This document shows positions 45,214-55,546 of a stretch of 64,000 nucleotides of DNA, piece after piece. The stretch is from Sphingomonas psychrotolerans (GTDB lineage Bacteria; Pseudomonadota; Alphaproteobacteria; Sphingomonadales; Sphingomonadaceae). A program made the position numbers and the translations under genes. Position 1 is the first letter of the stretch. The number at the start of each line of letters is the position of its first letter. The notes below the pieces were generated by a model that was not told the DNA's origin, did no database searches, and saw only the letters and a program-made list of their open reading frames with translations. Where the stretch lies: the NCBI RefSeq assembly GCF_002796605.1, contig NZ_CP024923.1, positions 2,459,001 to 2,523,000 on the forward strand, read 5' to 3'.

Positions 45214-46503
45214 TCAATCCGCGAAGGGATCGCGGACGAGAATGGTGTCTTCACGCTCCGGGCTGGTCGAAACCAGCGCTACCGGGCACTGGATAAGCTC
45301 TTCGACGCGCCGGATGTACTTGATCGCCGCAGCCGGCAGATCCGCCCAGCTGCGTGCCCCCGCGGTCGATTCGTGCCAGCCGGGCACGGTCTCATAGACC
45401 GCTTCTATCGCCACCTGGTCGGCTGCGTTGGCCGGATAATAATCGAGCGTCTCGCCGCGCAGCTTGTAGCCCGTGCACACCTGGATTTCGTCAAAGCCGT
45501 CGAGCACGTCGAGCTTGGTGAGCGCGATGCCGGTGATGCCCGATACCGCCACCGATTGCCTAAGCAGCACCGCGTCCAGCCAGCCGCAGCGCCGCTTGCG
45601 TCCCGTGACCGTGCCGAACTCGCGCCCGCGCGTGCCGAGCCGCTCGCCCACTTCATTGTCCTGCTCGCTCGGAAAGGGTCCCGAACCGACCCGCGTCGTA
45701 TAGGCCTTGGCGATCCCCAGCACGAAACCCACTGCGCTCGGCCCGAGGCCCGAACCGGCCGCGGCGGTGCCGGCGACGGTGTTGGAGGAAGTGACGAACG
45801 GATAGGTGCCGTGATCGATGTCGAGCAGCACGCCCTGCGCGCCTTCGAACAGGATGCGGCGGCCGCGGCTGCGCGCCTCGTTGAGCATCCGCCATACCGG
45901 CTCGGCGAAAGGCAGGACGAAACCGGCGATTTCGCGCAGTTCCTCCACCAGCCCGGCGCGGTCGATCGGCGGCTCGCCGAAGCCGGCGCGCAGCGCGTCG
46001 TGGTGCGCGGCGAGGCGATCGAGCTGCGGACCGAGTTCGTCAAGATGCGCGAGGTCGCAGACGCGGATCGCGCGGCGGCCGACCTTGTCCTCATAAGCCG
46101 GGCCGATACCGCGGCGCGTAGTGCCGATCTTGCCGGCGCCGCTGGCATCCTCGCGCAGCGCGTCGAGATCGCGGTGGAAAGGCAGAATCAGCGGGCAGGT
46201 ATCGGCGATCTTGAGCGTGTCTGGCGTGATGTCGATGCCCTGACCGCGCAATTTCTCGACCTCGGCCTTGAGCGCCCAAGGATCGAGCACCACGCCATTG
46301 CCAATCACGCTGGGCGTGCCGCGGACAATGCCCGAAGGAAGCAGCGACAGCTTGTAGACATTCTCGCCGACGACAAGCGTGTGCCCGGCATTGTGCCCGC
46401 CCTGAAAACGCACGACGACGTCGGCACGCTCGGCGAGCCAATCTACGATCTTGCCCTTGCCCTCGTCACCCCATTGGGCGCCGATCACTGCGACATTTGC
46501 CAT
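45214..46503 (-). CDS. purA: Adenylosuccinate synthetase
   Basis: PurA joins IMP and aspartate using GTP, the first step toward AMP. The 429-residue enzyme is of normal length. The GTP loop [19 protein letters not shown] is at residues 10-28, followed by GGHNAGHT with the conserved His; [39 protein letters not shown] and the C-terminal aspartate-loop region GWLDAVLLR are present. It lies 128 bp after the histidine kinase gene on the same strand and converges with the small exported protein gene. Confidence 0.96.
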   Translation of the reverse strand: MANVAVIGAQWGDEGKGKIVDWLAERADVVVRFQGGHNAGHTLVVGENVYKLSLLPSGIVRGTPSVIGNGVVLDPWALKAEVEKLRGQGIDITPDTLKIADTCPLILPFHRDLDALREDASGAGKIGTTRRGIGPAYEDKVGRRAIRVCDLAHLDELGPQLDRLAAHHDALRAGFGEPPIDRAGLVEELREIAGFVLPFAEPVWRMLNEARSRGRRILFEGAQGVLLDIDHGTYPFVTSSNTVAGTAAAGSGLGPSAVGFVLGIAKAYTTRVGSGPFPSEQDNEVGERLGTRGREFGTVTGRKRRCGWLDAVLLRQSVAVSGITGIALTKLDVLDGFDEIQVCTGYKLRGETLDYYPANAADQVAIEAVYETVPGWHESTAGARSWADLPAAAIKYIRRVEELIQCPVALVSTSPEREDTILVRDPFAD

Positions 46504-46631
46504 GAATACAATTCTCCGCCTGCCGGGGCGGACCCTGGCCGCCCTTCGACAGGACTCGGCGGCAGGGCGGGATCGGGGCCGAGGTCAGCGCCTCGAAGCC
46601 GCGGGGCCAATGGCGCCAGGCGGGCGCCGCG

Positions 46632-49600
46632 TCAAGTGTCTTTGGGTTCGTCGAGCGCGGCACGCACCCGGCGCGCCAGTCGATCGATGTCGAACGGCTT
46701 GGTGAGAATCGAATCGTCGAGCCCGGCGATGTCGGGGGTATAGCCGCTGGTCAGCAATATCCTGAGATCGGGCAGCCGCTCGCGGGCGCGCTTCGCCAGC
46801 TCGCGACCGCTCATCTCGGGCATCACCACGTCGGTGAACAGCAACGACACGCTTTGCCCGCGCTCGATCATGGCCAGCGCCTCGATGCCGTCGGCGGCGG
46901 AGACGACGCCGTAGCCAAGCTCGCGCAGCGCTTCGACCGAATAGCTGCGCACGCGTTCCTCGTCCTCGACCACCATCACGGTTTCGCCTGACCGCGCGCG
47001 TTCGGCAGCGGCGACGTCGCCGGCCTGTGCTGCCGCGTCGACTGCGCCGTGATAGACCGGGAGATAAAGGCAGACGCGGGTGCCTTTGCCCTGCTCGGTG
47101 TCGATCCGCACCGTGCCGCCCGACTGCCGGGCAAAGCCGAACACCTGGCTGAGGCCCAGTCCGGTGCCCTTGCCGACACCCTTGGTGGTGAAGAATGGGT
47201 CGAACGCGCGCGCAGCGACTTCGGGAGGCATGCCCGAACCGGTATCGCGCACCCCAATCGCGACATAGTCGCCGGGCTCCACGCCGAGTGCCTGCGCCTC
47301 GCTCGCGTTTGCCGCGATACACGCGGTCTCTATCGTCAGCCTGCCACCGCCCGACATGGCATCGCGACCATTGACGCACAGGTTGAGGATCGCATTCTCG
47401 AGCTGGTTCGGGTCGGCCAGCGCCGGGCGGAGTCCATCGGTGAGACGGGTTTCGACGGTTACGGCTTCCCCGAGCGTGCGCGCGAGCAGCTCGATCATCC
47501 CCGCGACCATCGCATTTGCGTCGACCGGCGTCGGCGCCAGCGGCTGCTGGCGCGAGAAAGCGAGCAGCCGCTGAGTCAGCGCGGCGGCGCGGGTGGCGCC
47601 GTCCCGCGCGGCGACGATATAACGATCGATGTCGGTCCGGCCCTGTGCGATCCGCCGCTCGAGCAGATCGAGTGCACCGATCACCACGGCGAGCATATTG
47701 TTGAAGTCGTGTGCGATGCCGCCGGTCAATTGCCCCACCGCTTCCATCTTCTGGGCCTGGCGAAGCTGCTGCTCGGCCTGCATCAGCTGTTCGGTGCGCT
47801 GGTGGACCGCTGCCTCGAGTTCCTCGCGCGAGCGCGCCAGCACTTCGCGCGCGTCGACGATCTCCTGAATGTCGGTACAGGTGCCGAACCAGCGGATGAT
47901 CCGCCCCGTATCGTCGCGCACCGGCTGGGCTCGGCCAAGCACCCAGCGATACGTGCCCGAATGGTGCCGCAGACGGTATTCGATATGATAAGGCGCGCCG
48001 GTGGCGAGGCACTGCCGCCACAGCGCCCAGGTCCGCTCCTGATCATGGGGATGGAACACATCCGCCCAGCCCTCGCCGTCGGTCGAGCCGTAGGGCACGC
48101 CGGTGAATTCGTACCAGCGGTCGTTGTAATAATCATGATAGCCGTCGGGCAAAGTCGACCAGACCATCGGATCGATCGAATTGGCGATAGCGCGGAATTT
48201 CTCCTCGCTTTCGCGCAGCGCCATCAGTGCGCCCGCGCGCTCGACGGCGTCCCATGACATTTCAGCGATCGCCTCGATAAAGACGATCTCGTCGGGGCTC
48301 CACTGCCGGGGGGTCGCTTCGTTGACGAACATCGTCGAGACCCACTCACCCCCGCGCAGCAGCGGCACGCCGATCACCGCTGCCGTGCGTTGGCCGATAT
48401 CGCTGTCGTCCAGCGCCGGATCGCGTTCAGTATCGTGCGAAATCAGCGTTCGGCCGGCGCGATACGCCTCGATTGCCCTGGCGCCGATCCCCTTGAGCGG
48501 GATCGTTCCGCCCAACAACGGCAAGTCGCCGCGCGTCGCAGACGGGCCGAAGAGGATCGTGTCGCCGCCGACGATCCGGTAGAAGCCGACGCGGCTCGCC
48601 CGAAGTTGATCCACTAGCGCATCGGCGGTGACGGCCATGACCCCGTCGGGCGTGTCGAGCACCCGCTGCTTCTCGGCCAGCGCATAAACAAAGGACTGTG
48701 CCTCATTCGCCTCGCGAAGCTCCTCGGCCGCGGCGCGCGCAGCTTGCTCGGCGAGCTTGCGCTCGGTGATGTCGAAGCTGACGCCGGGGAAACGAAGAGG
48801 TCGCCCCTCCGCGTCTAGGAAAGGACGCCCTTGCGCCGCGACCCAGCGGATCGAGCCATTAGGCTGGACCAGCCGGCACTCCTCCGAAAAATGTTCGCCG
48901 CTCGCCAACGCTTGCGCGATCGCTGCGTCGAGCGCCTGACGATCTTCGGGATGCACGTTGACGAGGAACGCCTCGACCGGTGCGCCGACGCCGTCCAGCG
49001 TCTCGTCGACGCCATATAGTCGAAGGAAACGCAGATCGGCGGTGACGCGGTTCTCGGGCACGTCCCAGAACCAGGTGCCGACCCCCACCGACGAATCGAG
49101 CGCCAGTTGAAGCCTTTCCTCGCTGGCGCGCAACGCCGCCTCGGCGGTGGCGCGCTCCGTCACATCATTGGCGAGCACGAAAATGTCGGTGGTTTTCCCG
49201 CTCGCGTCCTTGATCGGCTGATAGACGAAATCGAGCATCCTCCGCTCAGCCTCGCCGTCCGGTATCCGCTGGAGCAGAATGGGCACCGAATCGGCCCGAT
49301 AGGTCGTGCCGCTCCGAAACACCCGGTCGAGCAGTTCAACAAAGCCTTGGTCGACGACCTCGGGAAGCACATCGCGGACTCGCTGGCCGACAACTTCGCG
49401 ACCACCGATCAGATTGAGATAAGCGGGGTTCGCGATCTCGAACACGAAGTCCGCGCCGTGCAGCAGTGCGACCGCGCCAGGCGCCTGTTCGAACAATTCG
49501 CGCAGCCGCCCGACCTCGGCGAGGCGGGCACGCTCGGCGAGCACAGTGCGGGTGGTTTCGCTGCCCTGATTGAGGATGCCGACCACGGCGCCATGCTCGT

Positions 49601-50012
49601 CGCGGATCGGCGTGAAGCTGTAATTCCACCAGGTTTCCTGCGGCCGGCCGTTTCGCTCCATCGGTAGCATCTGGTCATAGGTGGAGAAGCCGTCGCCAGT
49701 CGCGAGCACCTGCTCCATCTCGGGGCCGACGAGATGCCAGATGTCGGCCCAGACCTCCGCACCCGGCCGGCCCAGCGCCGAAGGGTGGCGATCGGCAGGG
49801 ATCGGCGCCCAGGCGTCGTTGTAGAGGAGGCGGAGCTCGGGGCCCCAATAGATCGCGGTCGGGAAGCTCGATCCCAAGGCGATGTTGATCGCGAAGCGAA
49901 GCGATTGCGGCCAATGTTCGATCGCGCCGATCGGCGTGGAAGCCCAGTCGTGCGTCCGGATCCGGCGGGCCATCTCGCCGCCGTGATCCAGAAAGCGAAG
50001 CGACGAGGACAT
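46632..50012 (-). CDS. Soluble hybrid histidine kinase with PAS, GAF and receiver domains
   Basis: This 1126-residue sensor has no membrane segment. From N to C it shows a PAS-like region (about 15-150), PAS (165-285), PAS (300-425), GAF (435-595) and PAS (605-735). A HisKA helix follows with phospho-acceptor His768 in GGIAHDFNNMLAVV, then a HATPase domain (DTGSGMPPEVAARAFDPFFTTKGVGKGTGLGLSQV). A C-terminal receiver domain has Asp1061 in FTDVVMPEM. The HDFNN box matches the family often called blue-light or BphP-type sensor kinases, but no LOV cysteine motif is seen. ATG 50012 lacks a good ribosome site. The signal and any partner regulator are unknown. Confidence 0.92.
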   Translation of the reverse strand: MSSSLRFLDHGGEMARRIRTHDWASTPIGAIEHWPQSLRFAINIALGSSFPTAIYWGPELRLLYNDAWAPIPADRHPSALGRPGAEVWADIWHLVGPEMEQVLATGDGFSTYDQMLPMERNGRPQETWWNYSFTPIRDEHGAVVGILNQGSETTRTVLAERARLAEVGRLRELFEQAPGAVALLHGADFVFEIANPAYLNLIGGREVVGQRVRDVLPEVVDQGFVELLDRVFRSGTTYRADSVPILLQRIPDGEAERRMLDFVYQPIKDASGKTTDIFVLANDVTERATAEAALRASEERLQLALDSSVGVGTWFWDVPENRVTADLRFLRLYGVDETLDGVGAPVEAFLVNVHPEDRQALDAAIAQALASGEHFSEECRLVQPNGSIRWVAAQGRPFLDAEGRPLRFPGVSFDITERKLAEQAARAAAEELREANEAQSFVYALAEKQRVLDTPDGVMAVTADALVDQLRASRVGFYRIVGGDTILFGPSATRGDLPLLGGTIPLKGIGARAIEAYRAGRTLISHDTERDPALDDSDIGQRTAAVIGVPLLRGGEWVSTMFVNEATPRQWSPDEIVFIEAIAEMSWDAVERAGALMALRESEEKFRAIANSIDPMVWSTLPDGYHDYYNDRWYEFTGVPYGSTDGEGWADVFHPHDQERTWALWRQCLATGAPYHIEYRLRHHSGTYRWVLGRAQPVRDDTGRIIRWFGTCTDIQEIVDAREVLARSREELEAAVHQRTEQLMQAEQQLRQAQKMEAVGQLTGGIAHDFNNMLAVVIGALDLLERRIAQGRTDIDRYIVAARDGATRAAALTQRLLAFSRQQPLAPTPVDANAMVAGMIELLARTLGEAVTVETRLTDGLRPALADPNQLENAILNLCVNGRDAMSGGGRLTIETACIAANASEAQALGVEPGDYVAIGVRDTGSGMPPEVAARAFDPFFTTKGVGKGTGLGLSQVFGFARQSGGTVRIDTEQGKGTRVCLYLPVYHGAVDAAAQAGDVAAAERARSGETVMVVEDEERVRSYSVEALRELGYGVVSAADGIEALAMIERGQSVSLLFTDVVMPEMSGRELAKRARERLPDLRILLTSGYTPDIAGLDDSILTKPFDIDRLARRVRAALDEPKDT

Positions 50013-50104
50013 CGTCAAAAGCGATGGAGATACAGCTGCTTGGTGTCAACCGCTCGACTTGGACGCGCGCGGCCCTATGCTGACCAAAACAGGAGAGAAC
50101 CCGC

Positions 50105-51109
50105 ATGAAACTCGCCAGCCTCAAGCACGGTCGTGACGGCAAGCTCGTCGTGGTGTCGAACGATCTGGCGTGGTGCGCCGACGCGACCGCAGTCGCGCCG
50201 ACGCTGCAGGGGGCGCTCGACGACTGGGATCGAGTGGAGGGCGATCTGCGCAATCTGGCGACCGATCTAGAGCACGAGACGATCCCGATGCTGCGCTTTC
50301 ACGAGCGCCAGGCGGCGTCGCCCCTGCCGCGGGCCTATCAATGGGCAGACGGCTCGGCCTATGTGAACCATGTCGCGCTCGTTCGTCAGGCGCGCGGCGC
50401 CGAGATGCCCGAGAGCTTCTGGCAGGAACCCTTGATGTACCAAGGTGGCAGCGACGGCTTTCTCGGCCCGCGCGATCCGATCCCGCTCGCCGATGAATCC
50501 TGGGGCTGCGATCTCGAGGCCGAAGTCGTGGTGGTGACCGGCGACGTGCCGCTCGGCGCATCGCGGGAAGAGGCGCTCGCAGCGGTCCGGCTGGTCGGAC
50601 TCACCAACGATGTGAGCTTGCGCAATCTCATTCCGGGCGAGCTGGCCAAAGGCTTCGGCTTCTTCCAGTCCAAGCCGGCCAGTGCCTTCTCGCCGGTGTT
50701 CGTCACGCCCGACGCGCTCGGCGACTGGTGGAAGGACGGCAAGCTCCACCGCAAGCTGATGGTCGACCTCAACGGCAAGCCCTTCGGCCGCGCCGAGGCG
50801 GGCGAGGACATGACCTTCGATTTCGGCACGCTGATCGCGCATGCAGCAAAGACCCGTGCGCTGGGCGCTGGGACGATCATCGGTTCGGGCACCGTCTCGA
50901 ACCGCGACGCCGATGGCGGCCCCGGCAAGCCGATCGCCGAGGGCGGCGTCGGCTATTCGTGCCTCGCCGAGGTGCGGACGGTGGAGACGATCCGCGGCGG
51001 CAAGGCGGAGACGCCCTTCCTAAAGGCCGGCGATATCGTGCGCATCTGGGCTGAAGACGACAGGCACCACGCGATCTTCGGGGTGATCGAGCAGACGGTT
51101 GGCGGCTAG
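50105..51109 (+). CDS. Fumarylacetoacetate hydrolase family protein
   Basis: This 334-residue metal-dependent C-C hydrolase has the FAH fold. The metal-ligand carboxylates are seen in DLEAEVVVV and GLTNDVSLRNLI, and the FGFFQSKPASAFSPVFVTPDAL and GAGTIIGSGTVSN segments mark the active site. ATG 50105 follows AGGAGAGAACC. It resembles sphingomonad proteins annotated as fumarylacetoacetase-like in aromatic catabolism, but no other aromatic-pathway gene is adjacent. It overlaps the 3' end of the exported VOC gene by 4 bp (convergent). Confidence 0.9.
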   Translation: MKLASLKHGRDGKLVVVSNDLAWCADATAVAPTLQGALDDWDRVEGDLRNLATDLEHETIPMLRFHERQAASPLPRAYQWADGSAYVNHVALVRQARGAEMPESFWQEPLMYQGGSDGFLGPRDPIPLADESWGCDLEAEVVVVTGDVPLGASREEALAAVRLVGLTNDVSLRNLIPGELAKGFGFFQSKPASAFSPVFVTPDALGDWWKDGKLHRKLMVDLNGKPFGRAEAGEDMTFDFGTLIAHAAKTRALGAGTIIGSGTVSNRDADGGPGKPIAEGGVGYSCLAEVRTVETIRGGKAETPFLKAGDIVRIWAEDDRHHAIFGVIEQTVGG

Positions 51110-51573
51110 CGCCGCTTCAGCGCGTCGTTGACTTCGATCCAATAGCCGTCGGGATCCTGGATGAAGATCTGGCGGATGCCGTCGGTGCGGCTGGCGTTGA
51201 TCGCGCCTGGCTTACCCGCGATGTCGCTCCAGCCTTGGCCGCGCGCCTTGAGCAGCGCGAGGATCGGATCGAGGCTGGCGACGGCGATGGCCATGTGCAC
51301 GCGCCGCGGCTGCTCGACCGGCGCAGTGCGGCCCGGCTGGATGTGCAGCTCGACCCCGCCCGCCAGCCGCATCCAGCGCGGACCGCCCGGCGGGAACGGC
51401 GCGGGGATTTCGCCGAGGCCGAACATCTCGTGATAAAAGTCGATGCTCTTCTGCTGATCCGCGACCCAGATCGCGACATGATCGAGCCGTGCGACGGGCG
51501 CCGGTTTGTCCTGTGCGAACGCAGGTGACCCCAGCGGAAGAAGGCCAGCGAAGAGCAGTGCGCGCAATTTCAT
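51106..51573 (-). CDS. Exported VOC (glyoxalase-like) protein
   Basis: This 155-residue protein combines a signal peptide (MKLRALLFAGLLPLGSPAFAQ) with a single VOC domain. The domain starts VARLDHVAIWVADQQKSIDFYHEMFGL and ends IFIQDPDGYWIEVND, where the last Glu is a metal ligand. Most VOC proteins are cytoplasmic, so a periplasmic copy is unusual. It converges with the FAH-type gene by 4 bp. The substrate is unknown, and no operon partner is apparent. Confidence 0.88.
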   Translation of the reverse strand: MKLRALLFAGLLPLGSPAFAQDKPAPVARLDHVAIWVADQQKSIDFYHEMFGLGEIPAPFPPGGPRWMRLAGGVELHIQPGRTAPVEQPRRVHMAIAVASLDPILALLKARGQGWSDIAGKPGAINASRTDGIRQIFIQDPDGYWIEVNDALKRR

Positions 51574-51635
51574 TCGTAGTCTCCCCTTTTGCTCAGCCTA
51601 TCATCCCGGCGCGTCAGCGGAAGTAGGACCAAAGT

Positions 51636-52193
51636 CTAGAAGAGCGATCCCTGCCGCGGTGCGAGCGTCCAGCTGCCGAGCAGTTCATGGCCTTTGCCGT
51701 GGACGCTGTTGATCAGCAGGAGTTGCCGGACGCGCCAGCTTATCGGCGACACCGGGATGTTGCGCTGCTGCCATTCCTCATAGGTGAGCGAGACATGCGG
51801 ATTAAACGCATAATCCGGGCGATCGACTCCGAACGCGTCGAGCCGGGCGACGAGCGCACGCTGGAAATCGCGTAGCGCCAGCATTCGGCTGCCGACCAGC
51901 CCATTGCCGCGGATACGATTGAGGGTAACCTCGAAGGGTTCGGTCTGCAGCGATGCGGCAGCGCGGCGGATCAGTTCGAGGTTTTCCGGCGAGAGCAGCC
52001 GGATGTCGCCGAACGGGACGAGCGTGAAGTGGAAACGCTCCAGGGCATATTTGCGCGCCAGATCATATTGGTGCCGCAGACCGTCCATCGCCGCGGCTGC
52101 CTCCGGATCGGGCTTGATCATCAAATAGAGCATCTGGTCGTCGCGGCGTATCTGCTGGCCGGACACATTTCCCCCGGTGGTCGCGAACATCAT
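51636..52193 (-). CDS. 2H phosphodiesterase / 2'-5' RNA ligase-like protein
   Basis: This is a soluble 185-residue protein of the 2H superfamily. The two catalytic H-x-T/S-x motifs are visible as FHFTLVPFGDI and NPHVSLTYEEW. In bacteria such enzymes open cyclic phosphates or join RNA ends. The start is one of three ATGs at 52199, 52193 and 52190; 52193 has the best spacing from GAGGAG. It lies 11 bp after dnaE2, in the same orientation. It may be co-induced with the SOS mutasome, though that is inference. Confidence 0.85.
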   Translation of the reverse strand: MMFATTGGNVSGQQIRRDDQMLYLMIKPDPEAAAAMDGLRHQYDLARKYALERFHFTLVPFGDIRLLSPENLELIRRAAASLQTEPFEVTLNRIRGNGLVGSRMLALRDFQRALVARLDAFGVDRPDYAFNPHVSLTYEEWQQRNIPVSPISWRVRQLLLINSVHGKGHELLGSWTLAPRQGSLF

Positions 52194-52204
52194 CGTCATT
52201 CTCC

Positions 52205-55200
52205 TCAGTGAAAGTCGCGTGATTTGACCGGAATCAGATCCGGCGCCTTGAGGCTGCGCCGCGGTGGCCAGCTTTCCAGCGCGCGTTGCGGCGGCAGCTT
52301 GAGCCGGTCGCGCGGATCGATCGTCCCGCCATGCGTCGCGCCGTCGCCGGGCACGGTCATCCGGGGCAAATCGAGCTCGCCGACTTCGCGCAACCACGGA
52401 GTCAGATCGGTGATCGCCTCGGCGACGAGGTGGATCACGATGCCTTCCTTCTGCACCTTGCCGCGGATCGCCAGCATCGTCGCCGTCATCACCGTGCGCC
52501 GATTGGCTTCGAACCGGTCGGCCCAGAACACCGCATTGGCGATGCCGGTCTCGTCCTCGAGCGTCACGAACACCACGCCCTTGGCGCTGCCCGGCCGCTG
52601 GCGGACGAGGATCAGCCCGGCGACCTCGACTCGCGCGCCATCCTTCAACCCCGCCAGGTCCGCGCACTTCGTGATCCGCCGCGCCGCCAGCCGCTCGCGC
52701 AGGAAAGTCACCGGATGCGCCCGCAGGCTCAACTGGGTCGCGCGATAATCCTCGACCACTTCACGGCCCTCGGTCAGCGGGAGCAGCGCCACCGGCGCCT
52801 CGATGCTCTCCGGCACGGTCAGCCCCTCGCGCGCATCGGCAGCGCTGAACAGGTCGAGCGGCCTTTGGCCCAGCCCCTTGATCGCCCACAGCGCCTGACG
52901 CCGGTTGAGCCCCAGCACCTGGAACGCGTCCGCGCGCGCCAGCCGTTCGAGCGCCGCCGGCTTCACGCCCGAGCGCCGCCAGACATCCTCGATCGAGACG
53001 AACGGCGACTGTGCACGCGCATCGATTATCTTCCCGGCATCGTCCTTCGAAAGCCCCTGCACGATCCGCATGCCGAGCCGCAGAGGCTGCATGCTCGCCC
53101 AGTCCGCATCGGTCCCGCAAAAGCCTTCATGGCGTGGCCGCGCATGCGTTTCGGACACCATCCGCGTGTCCCAGTCGCTTTGGTTGATGCACACTGGCCG
53201 CGCTTCGACGCCATGCGCGCGCGCATCGCGGACCAATTGCGCCGGTGCGTAAAACCCCATTGGCTGCGCGTTGAGTAGCGCGCAGCAGAACACGTCCGGA
53301 TGATGGCATTTCATCCACGACGACGCGTAGGCGATCTTGGCGAAGCTCGCTGCGTGGCTTTCGGGGAAACCGTAATTGCTGAAGCCTTCGATCTGCGCGA
53401 CCAGCCGTTCGGCAAAGTCGGGGCTGATGCCGTTGGCCAACATGCCTTCGATCAGCTTGGGCCGGAACTCGCCGATTCCGCCAGTGGATTTGAAAGTCGC
53501 CATTGCACGTCGAAGGCGGTCCGCCTCGCTGGGTGCGAAGCCGGCGCCGATGATCGCGACCTGCATCGCCTGTTCCTGGAACAGCGGCACGCCCAGCGTC
53601 TTCTTGAGCACTTTCTCGAGCGCCGGCGAGGGATAGTCGACCAGTCCGGGGTTCTTCCGGCGCTTGAGATAGGGGTGGACCATATTGCCCTGGATCGGCC
53701 CGGGGCGGACGATCGCTACCTGGATCGCGATGTCGTAGAAGTTCATCGGCTTCATCCGCGGCAGCATCGACATCTGCGCGCGGCTTTCGATCTGGAACAC
53801 GCCGAGCGTATCGGCCTGACGGATCATCTCGAAGGTAAGCGGGTCGTCCTTCTGCATCAGCGGCGATGCCATGGTCAGATGCGTCGCCTTGTTCCCGGCG
53901 AGCAAATCGAAGGCGCGGCGCATGCAGCCGAGCATGCCAAGGCCGAGGATGTCGACCTTCATGAAGCCGAGTTCCTCGATGTCGAGCTTTTCCCATTCGA
54001 CCACGCGGCGAGCGACCATCGCGGCGGGTTCGACCGGGATCAGGTCGTGCAGCTTGTCGCGGGTCAGCACGAAACCGCCCGGATGCTGCGACAAATGGCG
54101 GGGCGTGCCGATCAATTCGCGTGCGAGCTGCAGCGTCAGCGCGAGCCGCGGATCCGTGCGATCGAGATTGAGCGCATCGGCATGCTTGTCGTCGACATCG
54201 TTCGACCAGCCCCAGACCTGGCTCGACAGCGCCGCGGTCAGATCCTCGGGCAGGCCCAGTGCCTTGCCGACCTCACGCAGTGCGCCGCGCGAGCGAAAGC
54301 GGCTGACCACCGCAGTCAGCGCGGCATGATCATGGCCGTAGCTCTCATAGATCCACTGGATCACTTCCTCGCGCCGCTCATGCTCGAAATCGACGTCGAT
54401 GTCGGGCGGCTCCTTGCGCTCGGTCGAGATGAAGCGCTCGAACAGCAACTGGTGCTCGATGGGATCGATCGAAGTGATTCCGAGCGCGAAGCAGATCACC
54501 GAATTGGCCGCGCTGCCACGCCCCTGGCAGAGGATCTGCTGGCTGAGCGCGAACTGGACGATCGAATTGACGGTGAGGAAATAGGGCGCATAGCCCATCT
54601 GTTCGACCAGCCCGAGTTCGTGGGTGAGCAGATCGCGATGGGCTTGTGAGGGCTTGCCGGCGAACTTCTGCTTGAGTCCGTTCCACGCCAGCTTGTGCAG
54701 TGCTTCCTGCGCGGTCCTGCCGTCGAGGACATGCTCCTCGGGATATTGATGCTCCAGATCCCGCAGCGAGAAAGTGCAGCGCTCGGCGATCGCTTCCGAC
54801 GCGCGCAATGCCTCGGGATAGTCGCGGAAGCGCCTTGCCATCTCTTCCGGCGATTTGAGATGGCGGTCGGCATTGCGCTCGCGGCGGAAGCCGAGCTCGT
54901 CGATCGTGCATTTCTCGCGGATCGCAGTGACGACGTCCTGCAGCATGCGGCGATCGGGCGTATCGTAGAGCACGTCGCCCGTCGCGAGGGGCGTCAGCCC
55001 GAAGCGCTTCGCCGCGGCGTTCAACTGGTGCAGCCGCACCGCATCGCCGGGGCGGCGATGCTGGGTGAGGCAGACATGGCCGCGCGCGCCGAACACATCG
55101 GCCATCCAGCGCAGCGACAGGGGATCGCCCGGGTCGGCGAGTCCAGGCACCAGCGCGCCTGTCAGCCCTTCGGCATGCGCCGCGACATCCTCCCAATGGA

Positions 55201-55546
55201 GGAAGCATTTGCCTTTTTCGCCATGTTGGGGATCGGCGCGCGACTTGCCCAAGGTAAGCAGGCGAGTAAGGCGCGACCATGCCGCCCGATCGTCGGGCCA
55301 GACGAGCACCGAGCTGCCGTCCACCAGATCGAGCCGGCAGCCCGCGATCATCCGGATGTCCACGCCGAGCGCATAGAATTGCTCGGCGGCGACCAACGCG
55401 CGCACCACGCCGCCCACGGAGTTGCGGTCCACGATGCCGAGCGCGGGCAGGCCGAGCAGCGCCGCATGCCTGAACAATTCCTCGGGCGAGGATGCCCCGC
55501 GCAGGAACGAAAAATGCGTCGTCACCTGGAGCTCGGCATAGGTCAT
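52205..55546 (-). CDS. dnaE2: Error-prone DNA polymerase DnaE2
   Basis: DnaE2 is the alpha-type polymerase of the SOS mutasome and copies past lesions. The 1113-residue protein begins YAELQVTTHFSFLRGASSPEEL, the PHP domain start. The polymerase aspartates Asp382 and Asp384 lie in PPDIDVDFEHERRE, and the segment GRGSAANSVICFALGIT precedes them. The C-terminal OB-type region is GARVEVAGLILVRQRPGSAKGVVFVTLEDETG. It starts in ATGA overlap with imuB and ends 11 bp before the 2H gene. It needs ImuB for access to the clamp. Confidence 0.95.
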   Translation of the reverse strand: MTYAELQVTTHFSFLRGASSPEELFRHAALLGLPALGIVDRNSVGGVVRALVAAEQFYALGVDIRMIAGCRLDLVDGSSVLVWPDDRAAWSRLTRLLTLGKSRADPQHGEKGKCFLHWEDVAAHAEGLTGALVPGLADPGDPLSLRWMADVFGARGHVCLTQHRRPGDAVRLHQLNAAAKRFGLTPLATGDVLYDTPDRRMLQDVVTAIREKCTIDELGFRRERNADRHLKSPEEMARRFRDYPEALRASEAIAERCTFSLRDLEHQYPEEHVLDGRTAQEALHKLAWNGLKQKFAGKPSQAHRDLLTHELGLVEQMGYAPYFLTVNSIVQFALSQQILCQGRGSAANSVICFALGITSIDPIEHQLLFERFISTERKEPPDIDVDFEHERREEVIQWIYESYGHDHAALTAVVSRFRSRGALREVGKALGLPEDLTAALSSQVWGWSNDVDDKHADALNLDRTDPRLALTLQLARELIGTPRHLSQHPGGFVLTRDKLHDLIPVEPAAMVARRVVEWEKLDIEELGFMKVDILGLGMLGCMRRAFDLLAGNKATHLTMASPLMQKDDPLTFEMIRQADTLGVFQIESRAQMSMLPRMKPMNFYDIAIQVAIVRPGPIQGNMVHPYLKRRKNPGLVDYPSPALEKVLKKTLGVPLFQEQAMQVAIIGAGFAPSEADRLRRAMATFKSTGGIGEFRPKLIEGMLANGISPDFAERLVAQIEGFSNYGFPESHAASFAKIAYASSWMKCHHPDVFCCALLNAQPMGFYAPAQLVRDARAHGVEARPVCINQSDWDTRMVSETHARPRHEGFCGTDADWASMQPLRLGMRIVQGLSKDDAGKIIDARAQSPFVSIEDVWRRSGVKPAALERLARADAFQVLGLNRRQALWAIKGLGQRPLDLFSAADAREGLTVPESIEAPVALLPLTEGREVVEDYRATQLSLRAHPVTFLRERLAARRITKCADLAGLKDGARVEVAGLILVRQRPGSAKGVVFVTLEDETGIANAVFWADRFEANRRTVMTATMLAIRGKVQKEGIVIHLVAEAITDLTPWLREVGELDLPRMTVPGDGATHGGTIDPRDRLKLPPQRALESWPPRRSLKAPDLIPVKSRDFH

